A stretch of DNA of 64,000 nt, from NCBI GenBank assembly GCA_002319075.1, contig NVQB01000001.1:4898001-4962000 (forward strand). Reading direction: 5' to 3'. Source of the DNA: Sphingobacteriaceae bacterium. Its GTDB lineage: Bacteria; Bacteroidota; Bacteroidia; B-17B0; Aurantibacillaceae. Positions 37,179 to 43,893 of this stretch are shown in pieces. Under the pieces are notes generated by a model. The model was not told where the DNA came from, searched no databases, and worked only from the letters and a program-made list of their open reading frames with translations. The translations under genes and the position numbers were made by a program. How positions within the stretch are numbered: the first letter of the stretch is position 1; every line of letters begins with the position of its first letter.

Positions 37179-37405
37179 ATATCGAAGGGTTAAAAACAGT
37201 AAAAAAATATAATATACTTCGGCTGTAAGTGTGTAGACAAGATGAAGAAATGTGGAGAAGTGATTTTACACCCGCATATAGACAAGTACCGATGGGAAGT
37301 TGGCCCATAGAAGAGGTCCACCAGGGAAGTCGCTATCAATTTTTAAGGGAAGGTCTTCAGCTGAGAGAGGGTTGAGGTGCGATAGAGATGGGAGATAATA
37401 TTCGG

Positions 37406-38116
37406 TTAGAGGAGTGCCCTAGGATCTATTATTTTAAAGAAGGCATCTTTGTAATGCTCGCTTAAGGGAATTTCAGTAGTAGTCAGTTTTATTCTATTGT
37501 TACGAATCGACTTGATCTTATCAACGGCAATTATAAAAGATTTATGCGTCCTGACAAATTTTTTCACAGGAAGGTTTTCTTCCATTGCCTTCATGCTTAG
37601 CCGCGTAATGATCGGTTTTTCGGAACCTGTAATATGAATTTTAATATAATCCTTTAAGCCCTCAACGTAGTTAATCTCATGAATCATAATTTTAATTAAA
37701 TTGTATTCTGAATAAACAAAAACGTAATCTCTCTCTTGTTCGGGTTGTCGATTACTCTTAAAGGCCTTATACTCCTGCGCTTTGTTAGCAGCTTTCAGGA
37801 AGCGTTCAAAAGAGAAAGGTTTCACGATATAATCCAGGACATCAAGTTCGAATCCTTCATGCGCATAATTTTTGTATGCCGTAATAAATACAACTATTGG
37901 TTTTGAAGAAAGCGATTTTAAAAATTGGAGACCCGTAATTCCAGGCATCTGAATATCAAGAAAAATTAAATCAATCGTTTCCTCTTGTAAAACTTCTATA
38001 GCTTCATAAGCATTTTTACAACGTTTTACCAGGCAAAGAAAAGGAATCTGTTTTATGTTATCTTCCAGTAGGTCAAGGGCCAAAGGCTCGTCGTCAACAA
38101 TGATACATCTAAGCAT
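37406..38116 (-). CDS. LytTR-family response regulator
   Basis: 236 aa. Receiver domain at 1-120 with acidic pocket DDE (8-10), phospho-acceptor D54 in LIFLDIQMPG, and FITAYKN. The C-terminal LytTR DNA-binding domain has the family phrases YVFVYSEYNLIKIMIHEINYVEGL, KPIITRLSMKAME, FVRTHKSFIIAVDKIKSI and RIKLTTTEIPLSEHYKD. It regulates genes by binding direct-repeat sites near promoters. Its start codon shares one base with the stop of the upstream sensor kinase (38116). The target may well be the TonB receptor operon just beyond it, but this is inference from position. Confidence 0.92.
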   Translation of the reverse strand: MLRCIIVDDEPLALDLLEDNIKQIPFLCLVKRCKNAYEAIEVLQEETIDLIFLDIQMPGITGLQFLKSLSSKPIVVFITAYKNYAHEGFELDVLDYIVKPFSFERFLKAANKAQEYKAFKSNRQPEQERDYVFVYSEYNLIKIMIHEINYVEGLKDYIKIHITGSEKPIITRLSMKAMEENLPVKKFVRTHKSFIIAVDKIKSIRNNRIKLTTTEIPLSEHYKDAFFKIIDPRALL

Positions 38117-39156
38117 TATAAGGTTATCGAAAGTTTAACAGAGTGAAAATTATTTTGTGCTGTAATGTTTAGTGTGCATTTAGGGTAGAGTAAAAACAAA
38201 CGTCTTTTGACATTCGCTAATCCAATTCCCGTGCTTTTGTCTTTTTCCTCACGTTCTACTTTGTATTTGTTATTAACGCTCAATGTCAGAAGGTTTCCGA
38301 TAACAACAATACTAATCGAAATCTCAGGATCATTTATGTACACGACGCCATGTTTAAATGCATTTTCAACAAAAGGGATAAGGATCATAGGCACTACTTC
38401 AACAGAAGAAGAGAACGTTATTTCTTTATAAAAACTCACGGTGACCTCGCTGCCAAACCGTAGCTTTTGCAACTCTATATAATTTTCGAGGTACTCTATT
38501 TCTTTATGAATACTGATCTTTTCATGATCGGTTTCATACAACATATATTGCAATAAACCTGAAAGTTTTAATAAGGAAGGCTCCAATAGATCTGACTTTT
38601 TGCGTGCCAGGGACACAAGATTGTTCAGCGTATTAAATAAAAAATGAGGGCTCACCTGCGAGCGAAGAAAGGAAAGCTCGGTCTTTAAGTTTTCGGATTC
38701 CTTCTCCTTTCGCAATTCTTCGTTTTTAATGTTCTTTTGTATGACACTATAAGCTGTGCTCGTAATCAGAATGCAAACACTTAAGAGAATAAAAACTCGG
38801 TTAAAAGGTGGAAAAGGATGGTGAAGGCCCATAAAGTTCTTAACCAATTCATTGATTCCCGCAATAAGCAAAGTACATCCAATAACGATAGTAACATAAA
38901 TCATCCAATTTTTCCTGTTGAAAAACCTGGGAACAAGAAAAAGTGCGTTAAAGTAAAAAAGAGGGATAAAAGAAAGATTCATTAAGGTAGATACGATCTG
39001 GAAATTATGCGCCCGATCAACAACTGGTTTAAAGTTATCCGGAGGCCGTGGGCCATTTTTATCAAATAGCAGTGGCAAAATAAAAATAATAGTCCACGCC
39101 GAAATATGAAGAAAACTAATAAAAAATCTTGACCTGATGGGCCTTTCTGATACCAT
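38116..39156 (-). CDS. LytS/YehU-like sensor histidine kinase
   Basis: 346 aa. Four transmembrane segments in the first 140 residues, then a coiled linker (IQKNIKNEELRKEKESENLK) and the His kinase core of the LytS type: SPHFLFNTLNNL with the phospho-accepting H171, then IPMILIPFVENAFKHG (N box) and GIGLANVKRRLFLLYP (G box). It pairs with the LytTR regulator, which begins on the last base of its stop codon. No extracellular sensor domain is present, so it probably senses an event within or at the membrane. The 393 bases upstream hold no gene. Confidence 0.92.
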   Translation of the reverse strand: MVSERPIRSRFFISFLHISAWTIIFILPLLFDKNGPRPPDNFKPVVDRAHNFQIVSTLMNLSFIPLFYFNALFLVPRFFNRKNWMIYVTIVIGCTLLIAGINELVKNFMGLHHPFPPFNRVFILLSVCILITSTAYSVIQKNIKNEELRKEKESENLKTELSFLRSQVSPHFLFNTLNNLVSLARKKSDLLEPSLLKLSGLLQYMLYETDHEKISIHKEIEYLENYIELQKLRFGSEVTVSFYKEITFSSSVEVVPMILIPFVENAFKHGVVYINDPEISISIVVIGNLLTLSVNNKYKVEREEKDKSTGIGLANVKRRLFLLYPKCTLNITAQNNFHSVKLSITL

Positions 39157-39509
39157 TATCCAAAGATAACGTTCCTATTCTGATTACGCAGGCAAGCGTA
39201 GACGAGATTGGAAAATGTGTCTACAAGTTCAGTGTTGTTGAGCGTCTGATGTGTCTTGATAAATGCAGTAAAAAACTTTTCCAAATTAGGGAACGTGATT
39301 AAATTTCCGCGCAGCAACTAACGCTAAGGTGAGAATTTGGTTATATGCTACTTTCTGGTTGGATTAATTCTGAACATAAAGTGAGGTCGGAGTCAGGAGT
39401 TAAAGGAGATTCAAACTTTTGGTTAAGAGATTCGGATTTTTGTTAAGCTGTGAAAATTTCCGTTGAAAACGAGACATCGCAATTCGAAAAGTACGATAAT
39501 CTATTTTAA
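39157..39509. other. Non-coding stretch between the sensor kinase and tRNA-Leu
   Basis: About 350 bases with no supportable gene on either strand. It should contain the promoter of the LytS-like gene on the minus strand, but I found no exact TAnnTTTG box placed at a good distance, and no RNA gene or repeat. Confidence 0.5.
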
Positions 39510-39511
39510 TA

Positions 39512-39543
39512 TAAAAAGAAAGCCTTGACTAGCAAGGCTTTCT
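39512..39543 (-). terminator. Intrinsic terminator of tRNA-Leu
   Basis: 11-bp arms AGAAAGCCTTG (39517-39527) and CAAGGCTTTCT (39533-39543), loop of five. On the minus strand it follows the tRNA by 6 bases and is followed by TTTTTATATT. Confidence 0.85.
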
Positions 39544-39549
39544 GTGATG

Positions 39550-39630
39550 TACCCAGGAGGAGACTCGAACTCCCACACCTTACGGCATACGCACCTCAAG
39601 CGTACTTGTATACCATTCCAACACCTGGGC
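39550..39630 (-). tRNA. tRNA-Leu (anticodon GAG)
   Basis: 81 bases, minus strand, read by folding. Acceptor stem GCCCAGG (5' end, 39630-39624) pairs with CCTGGGT with G1-U72 as a wobble, discriminator A at 39550. D-arm contains GGAATGGTA. The anticodon stem TACGC/GCGTA is perfect, loop TTGAGGT with anticodon GAG. There is a long variable arm (type II, as in leucine tRNAs) and T-arm GGGAG-TTCGAGT-CTCCT with one G-U pair. CCA is not encoded. It decodes CUC and CUU. Its 5' third is repeated 458 bases upstream with an insertion (40046-40088). Confidence 0.92.
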
Positions 39631-39693
39631 ATGTTATACTTCCTGAAAACAATCAGGAGTAACGATTAAGCTGGCGTAAAGATGCGATTTTTT
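39603..39693. repeat. Direct repeat, copy A: 5' part of tRNA-Leu and its upstream region
   Basis: Covers the first 28 bases of tRNA-Leu (39603-39630) and 63 bases upstream of it. 39618-39693 matches 40076-40151 at 74 of 76 positions, plus the shared 12 bases TACTTGTATACC at the outer edge. It lies directly beyond the 3' end of the GIY-YIG gene. Confidence 0.9.
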
Positions 39694-39704
39694 TGTAAAA
39701 GATT

Positions 39705-39986
39705 TTAAAATTTCTCTTTTAATTTGATAACTATCTCAGGGTACTTTACTAAATTTTCTATGTACTTTTTTGATTTCATGGCTTTAATATGTGCTTCAAT
39801 TTTGCGGGCCAGATTTCCATCCAGTTCCTCGATAGAGTATACCAATTGCCAATCATCTACAATGGATGTAAACGATCGGACATAAGTTCTATTTTTATGA
39901 TCTAAAAGACGTTGATTCAAATCTAAACAACTCCCTATGTAAAATTTATTAAGACTTTTAGAAAACAAGATGTAAACAGCTGCCAT
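39705..39986 (-). CDS. GIY-YIG nuclease family protein
   Basis: 93 aa from ATG 39986; the three-residue-longer reading begins at TTG 39995. The GIY-YIG domain occupies the whole protein: AVYILFS (GIY position), KFYIGSC (YIG), catalytic Arg in LNQRLLDH, and Glu in RKIEAHIKAMKSKKYIE. Such short single-domain URI-type proteins are common in Bacteroidota, with unclear roles in DNA cutting. It lies between the two copies of the tRNA-derived repeat, in the same orientation as the tRNA, with its stop codon 12 bases from copy A. That arrangement suggests that it belongs to a small mobile unit that entered at the tRNA. Confidence 0.85.
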   Translation of the reverse strand: MAAVYILFSKSLNKFYIGSCLDLNQRLLDHKNRTYVRSFTSIVDDWQLVYSIEELDGNLARKIEAHIKAMKSKKYIENLVKYPEIVIKLKEKF

Positions 39987-40045
39987 AAAGTTCAAATCTT
40001 AAGAATAGTAATATTCCCAAAAAATAAAGCAACCCTCAGCAAACA

Positions 40046-40151
40046 TACTTGTATACCTCCCGATAGCTATCGGGACCAACACCTGGGCATGTTATACTTC
40101 CTGAAAACAATCAGGAGTAACGATTAAGCTGGTGTAAAGACGCGATTTTTT
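40046..40151. repeat. Direct repeat, copy B: interrupted tRNA-Leu 5' fragment and upstream region
   Basis: Same sequence as copy A, but the three D-loop bases (ATT at 39615-39617) are replaced by the 18-base palindrome at 40058-40075. Only the first 28 tRNA positions are present; similarity stops within the anticodon stem at 40046. This copy cannot give a functional tRNA. The flank on the far side keeps similarity as far as about 40167 (AGATTTTAAAA). Confidence 0.9.
40058..40075. repeat. 18-bp perfect palindrome
   Basis: TCCCGATAGCTATCGGGA, self-complementary over all 18 bases, placed in the D-loop position of the tRNA fragment. Palindromes of this GATAGCTATC type recur between genes in many Bacteroidota genomes (my recollection), and a degenerate relative lies at 60381-60402. 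Confidence 0.85.
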
Positions 40152-40256
40152 CTGGAGATTTTAAAAATTATATTGTATTCTGATTCATTTTCTCAGACAG
40201 CATATGAATCTTGGCGTCTGTTTCCTTAATTATGAACCTTCTATTGCAAAGTTAAA

Positions 40257-40751
40257 TTACTCACGAAATAATTTTAAATACCTTGTAAATTCTTGCTTAA
40301 GTTCACTCTTTTCATTCATCCACTCAGGTAGCGCAAAATACTTTAGTTTAATGCCCGGTTGTTTCATTTTTTTTATTCGGCCCGATTTACACACTCTTCC
40401 TAAAGCAACAGACAAATTGTTGCGCGGTGCGTTATACTTTTTATAATGATCGTCTATTTTTAGAAGAAGCGTATGTAGATCTTCTGAGGTAAGCGGCTTT
40501 TGATGTAGTTCCAAAAGAAAATGAATCTTTGTGGGATAAGACCAGTCCTGCTTAAACTTGTTTTCGGTTAAGAGTTCATTTTGCTCCGTATCATCGGAGC
40601 TGGATTTATTGAGCTGACCTTTCAAGTCGTTGATCTCTTGTCGCAGATCAACAATGTAGGCTATAAGATCGCCATTAGACCATCCCACGAGTTCCTTTAA
40701 AGCCTGCGTTTTTAGTTCGTTTTTAAGTTTTCCTTGCAAATCTTTGGTCAT
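40257..40751 (-). CDS. Hypothetical protein, possible winged-helix DNA-binding domain
   Basis: 164 aa, no signal peptide. N-terminal half: helical with a coiled coil (IAYIVDLRQEINDLKGQLNK). C-terminal half (YPTKIHFLLELHQKPLTSEDLHTLLLKIDDHYKKY, given by position 72-105, then LSVALGRVCKSGRIKKM and LKYFALPEWM) has the helix-helix-helix-wing look of a winged-helix domain. No family is recognised. Three phased direct repeats upstream of its start could be its own binding sites. The place beside the tRNA/GIY-YIG unit suggests accessory DNA. Confidence 0.6.
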   Translation of the reverse strand: MTKDLQGKLKNELKTQALKELVGWSNGDLIAYIVDLRQEINDLKGQLNKSSSDDTEQNELLTENKFKQDWSYPTKIHFLLELHQKPLTSEDLHTLLLKIDDHYKKYNAPRNNLSVALGRVCKSGRIKKMKQPGIKLKYFALPEWMNEKSELKQEFTRYLKLFRE

Positions 40752-40777
40752 AACTATAAAAGTATCAATTTATACAC

Positions 40778-40835
40778 AATAACATAAAAATAACATATAA
40801 TAAACTCATTATATCTATTAAAATAACATAAAAAT
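40778..40835. repeat. Three helically phased direct repeats (AATAACATA)
   Basis: AATAACATA at 40778, 40789 and 40822: start-to-start spacing 11 and 33 bases, i.e. one and three helical turns. Copies 1 and 3 share 14 bases (AATAACATAAAAAT). They lie just upstream of the 40257-40751 gene (minus strand). Confidence 0.5.
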
Positions 40836-41153
40836 GCCATATTATGTACACAAAAACAACTCGGTCGAATTATCAAAAAATACATTTAAACTTGAGAGTA
40901 GTAATGAATTTATCCATTTTATTCGATATTCCCGATACTGCTCAAATACATTTTACCAAATAAAGGGACATCAACATGGGACAGTTTATTCAGTCATTTT
41001 TTTTGCGAAAAATATTCCTACAAACAGGAGAGGCTAGAGGTAGTAAAAAAATATTCACGTCAGTTTCTACAAAGACGGATAACCTGGAAAAATCGTTTTC
41101 AATCAAAATAAACTTTCCTGAAAGGAGTATTCTTATCTTTTCGTTTGAAGCGG
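40836..41153. other. Stretch without a supportable gene
   Basis: AT-rich. Two short overlapping plus-strand frames (40834-41037 and 40976-41167) have weak composition and no recognisable family; they may be remains of one broken gene. No RNA, IS end or terminator was seen. Confidence 0.4.
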
Positions 41154-41408
41154 TTATCCAGCAATAGTAAAAGGCTGATTTTTTGTTATCCAGGTATCGA
41201 AGTCTTTTTGAGTGTTGATTTTTAAACTGACACCGGTTAGCAGCGTAATTGTAAATGGAAATTCTGTGGAGATTACCTTTTTATACAAACCTGTGAGCAT
41301 TGATTGATGAGCATTCCAAAAGGTAGACTTATCCCCGTAGAAATCTTCTCCAAATAAAAGAGTGATTTCGTTATTTTTAAATTCTATTTTGTACTTGTAG
41401 TCGGACAT
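41154..41408 (-). CDS. Hypothetical protein
   Basis: 84 aa, cytoplasmic, alternating strands and a helix (YKYKIEFKNNEITLLFGEDFYG, by position 4-25, then WNAHQSMLTGLYKKVIST). No family recognised. The start is 15 bases from the stop of the next upstream gene on the same strand, and the composition and strand pattern fit a real small protein. Confidence 0.5.
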   Translation of the reverse strand: MSDYKYKIEFKNNEITLLFGEDFYGDKSTFWNAHQSMLTGLYKKVISTEFPFTITLLTGVSLKINTQKDFDTWITKNQPFTIAG

Positions 41409-41423
41409 TTTTTGTTTAGCAAA

Positions 41424-41951
41424 TTATTTTACAATCTGCGGCAGAGAGTTGAGCAGTGAATGATTTTTGAGGTTTGACTCGTCTACCAGCACTCCGCTTT
41501 CATTAAATGTTTTCCAGGTGGCAATGCCTTCGCTCTGGAAGCGAAATCCCTGCAACTTTATTTTCCCGCTGCAGTAATACTCGGTAAAAGGACCAAAAAG
41601 GCTTGTTTTGTAAGCTATTCCTTCAAATGAGACAATAGCATTTTCGCAAAATAAACGTCGCAATTCAAAATTTCCGTCCTTACTAAAATACGATTCAGAA
41701 GTCGGGGCACCTTTTTTATAAAATTTTGCGAGAAACATATGGCCCTTAAAAAAATGCATCTCTTTCTTTTTAGAGCTGTCTGAATTAAAAAGAAATCCTA
41801 TACTGTCTGATTTAAGTGCAGCTTGTTTCAGGATTTCCGCCTTGGTTTCTTCATACCACGAGTCGGCTGATTGCTTTATAGTGCCAAAGCTCATAGATAC
41901 GACGGCGCAGAGAAGAGGCAGGGTGAGAGATAAAAAAGCTTTTTTAAACAT
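41424..41951 (-). CDS. Secreted protein with MORN/YwqK-like repeats
   Basis: 175 aa from ATG 41951, giving the signal peptide MFKKAFLSLTLPLLCAVVSMS; the longer frame begins at TTG 41984. The body has repeated short units of the antitoxin-component YwqK/MORN style (YFSKDGNFELRRLFCENA, FTEYYCSGKIKLQGFRF, TWKTFNESGVLVDES). In other proteins these form a beta-hairpin stack. Function unknown. It is followed after 15 bases by the 84-aa hypothetical gene. Confidence 0.6.
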   Translation of the reverse strand: MFKKAFLSLTLPLLCAVVSMSFGTIKQSADSWYEETKAEILKQAALKSDSIGFLFNSDSSKKKEMHFFKGHMFLAKFYKKGAPTSESYFSKDGNFELRRLFCENAIVSFEGIAYKTSLFGPFTEYYCSGKIKLQGFRFQSEGIATWKTFNESGVLVDESNLKNHSLLNSLPQIVK

Positions 41952-42052
41952 GAGAGTCTTTAGAGGACAGTCAAATTTAATCATTAAGCCCAGACCTTAC
42001 AAAAGGTTTTATTTCTCACGCTTTCAACGCTAGGCTTTTTGAAGCAAGAAGA

Positions 42053-42514
42053 TCATCTGTCTTTATTTTCGTTAATAAGTTTAAACATATTCTTATTAAA
42101 AGATGGAAGGTTTTTTTCTAAAACTGAGAAAAATTCAATGTCCGCATTTTCTATTTTACTTAAAGCTAAATGTAAGACCTTTTCGCCCGAAGGAGTTAAT
42201 TTTACCACTTTTGCTCTTGTATCAGAAGAGTGCTCTTGCCGACTAATGAATTTTTTTACTTCTAGAGTTCTCAACACTTTCGATACCATCATTCTGTCTG
42301 CATTTCCCTGGTTGGCAATGTCTACCTGCGTTACATCGTTTTTAGTTTTAGAAAGCCATGCAAGAGCTGCCAACAAAACAAATTGTGTTTGTGTAAGATC
42401 TAAAGGGTCTAAAACCTTTTTTTGATTGCGTTGCCAAATTAAGTTGAGCTGACCCAGCAAGTATCCGGGACTTTCTTCCGGACTTTTAAATTTGAATTTG
42501 ATCTTGTTCTGCAT
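42053..42514 (-). CDS. MarR-family transcriptional regulator
   Basis: 153 aa from ATG 42514 (the longer frame starts at TTG 42535). The MarR winged helix-turn-helix is clear: LDLTQTQFVLLAALAWLSK, DVTQVDIANQGNADRMMVSKVLRTLEVKKFISRQ (by position about 53-95) and SSDTRAKVVKLTPSGEKVL. Dimer helices sit at both ends. Members typically repress detoxification or efflux genes until bound by a small molecule. It lies 53 bases after the VOC gene on the same strand, so it is probably cotranscribed from the promoter with the inverted repeat at 42941-42975, which could be its operator. Confidence 0.88.
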   Translation of the reverse strand: MQNKIKFKFKSPEESPGYLLGQLNLIWQRNQKKVLDPLDLTQTQFVLLAALAWLSKTKNDVTQVDIANQGNADRMMVSKVLRTLEVKKFISRQEHSSDTRAKVVKLTPSGEKVLHLALSKIENADIEFFSVLEKNLPSFNKNMFKLINENKDR

Positions 42515-42567
42515 TTTCCTTAAACGTTTTATCAAATAAAATTAATTTTTTTGAAAACACAGTCAGT

Positions 42568-42927
42568 TTATTTTGACTCTAGAAATGTGAGTTTGTACCC
42601 GTCAAGATCTTTTACGTGAAATGCTCTGCCAAAAGGCGTTTCGATAATTGGTCCTGCTGTAGTTACCCCATTAGCAATAAACTTTTCTTTTAATTTGTCC
42701 ACGTTCTCGTTAACAGCAAACCAAAGGGCTACCCCAAGTCCTAGTTCCTTTTCTTCGAGGGGCTCGAGAGGTGTGCGGATAGCGAAACTGGCTTGTCCCT
42801 GATCGTATTTAAAAATGCAAGCCTGGGGATTGGTAGTGCTAATTTCAAATTCTAATTTTTTTGTGTAAAAATCTTTGGATGCTTCCAGATTTAATACCTG
42901 TAGAGATGCAAATGTGAGTTGTTTCAT
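42568..42927 (-). CDS. VOC family (glyoxalase/bleomycin-resistance fold) protein
   Basis: 119 aa from ATG 42927, fixed by the promoter box at 42951-42958 and by the domain start (MKQLTFASLQVLNLEASKDFYTKKLEFE). The ORF could be extended to 43020, but that would begin upstream of the promoter. VOC fold with ALWFAVNENVDKLKEKFIANGV, TPFGRAFHVKDLDGYKLTFLE. Metal-binding or antibiotic-binding roles occur in the family; this one is not assigned. It is the first gene of a VOC-marR unit and is divergent from the AraC gene. Confidence 0.82.
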   Translation of the reverse strand: MKQLTFASLQVLNLEASKDFYTKKLEFEISTTNPQACIFKYDQGQASFAIRTPLEPLEEKELGLGVALWFAVNENVDKLKEKFIANGVTTAGPIIETPFGRAFHVKDLDGYKLTFLESK

Positions 42928-42940
42928 AATAAACGATTTA

Positions 42941-42981
42941 ATTGTTGTCGCAAATATAGTATACATGACAACAATAAACAA
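42941..42981 (-). promoter_or_regulatory. Promoter with inverted-repeat operator upstream of the VOC-marR genes
   Basis: Minus-strand TTG (complement of 42979-42981), 20-base spacer, TATATTTG (42951-42958): a full match. An exact 9-bp inverted repeat, ATTGTTGTC (42941-42949) and GACAACAAT (42967-42975), straddles the -7 box. The arms are 26 bases apart centre to centre. The best candidate for binding is the MarR regulator. Confidence 0.7.
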
Positions 42982-43036
42982 GCTCTTTGTATTAACCGGT
43001 TGACAAGCAGGATCTTTCATTTGTTGAATAAGCGAT

Positions 43037-43044
43037 TATCTTTG
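43037..43044 (+). promoter_or_regulatory. -7 promoter box (TATCTTTG) of the AraC gene
   Basis: Exact TAnnTTTG match ending 24 bases before ATG 43068. It covers the alternative GTG at 43044, which is therefore unlikely to be the start. A TTG lies 13 bases upstream, closer than usual. Confidence 0.5.
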
Positions 43045-43067
43045 TGACAGTTAGTAATGTCTTATTC

Positions 43068-43823
43068 ATGAATCTTGCCATAAAATCAGCATTGCCGGAC
43101 CCATCGGTTTCGCATTTTGTTCATAGCTTATGGATGCTGGAAAATAAAACAAAAGAAGATGTTGCTTTTATTCTGCTGCCGAATGGTATGGTGGACATGA
43201 ACTTGATGAGCGTTAATTCGGGTAATTGGAAAATGGTTGTAAGAGGGGTAGACACAGTTCCCGGTGAAGCTACGGTGCCTGCACATACAAGAATGTATGC
43301 TGTAGGATTCAAGCTGCTTGCAGTGGAATACCTCTTAAAAAGTCCGGTGAAAGATGTGCTGAACTTCGGAAGGAATTTTGAAGATGATCACTGGCGATAT
43401 AGTGATAAGGAACTTGAAAGCCTTGAGTCTTTTTGTGAAACAACAACACGTAAAATAAAAACTGTTTACTGCGAAAATAGTGATCCTAGAAAGAAAAAAC
43501 TTTTTGAACTTATCTATTCCACAAAAGGTTCTGTCACGGTGAAGGAGTTGTCTGAACATGTTGCCTGGAGCAGCCGGCAGATCAACCGCTATTTTAATGA
43601 CCAATTTGGAATCTCTTTAAAGACTTATTGCAACATTCTTCGCTTCGGCGCTTCTTTTAAACAACTCAGTGAAGGCAATCTTTTTCCGGAACAAAATTTT
43701 ACAGATCAAACTCATTTTATTAAAGAGATCCGCAAGTACGCTGGGGTTACGCCCAAAGAGCTGAGCAAAAACAAAGATGGCAGGTTTATTGATATTACCG
43801 CCATCAAAAACTTCCCGGCATAA
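43068..43823 (+). CDS. AraC-family regulator with DUF6597-type N-terminal domain
   Basis: 251 aa from ATG 43068. The N-terminal domain (VSHFVHSLWMLENK, ILLPNGMVDMNLM, RMYAVGFKLLAVEYLL) is the DUF6597 type of sensing domain. C-terminal AraC helix-turn-helix pair: TVKELSEHVAWSSRQINRYFNDQFGISLKTY followed by FTDQTHFIKEIRKYAGVTPKEL. It is likely an activator or repressor of the monooxygenase gene 70 bases downstream. The small signal it senses is unknown. Confidence 0.88.
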   Translation: MNLAIKSALPDPSVSHFVHSLWMLENKTKEDVAFILLPNGMVDMNLMSVNSGNWKMVVRGVDTVPGEATVPAHTRMYAVGFKLLAVEYLLKSPVKDVLNFGRNFEDDHWRYSDKELESLESFCETTTRKIKTVYCENSDPRKKKLFELIYSTKGSVTVKELSEHVAWSSRQINRYFNDQFGISLKTYCNILRFGASFKQLSEGNLFPEQNFTDQTHFIKEIRKYAGVTPKELSKNKDGRFIDITAIKNFPA

Positions 43824-43893
43824 AACGACCGATTTTTACTATTTCATCGCCCAGGTTTTTAGAACCTTTGTACCGTTATAAAACGATACAATT

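Noticed and set aside
40834-41167. Two short overlapping plus-strand ORFs between the HTH-like gene and the 84-aa gene
   Set aside because: No recognisable family, weak amino-acid composition, no promoter or operon context; kept only as a gap description.
42039-42425. 128-aa plus-strand ORF
   Set aside because: Antisense to the MarR regulator, whose domain is unambiguous.
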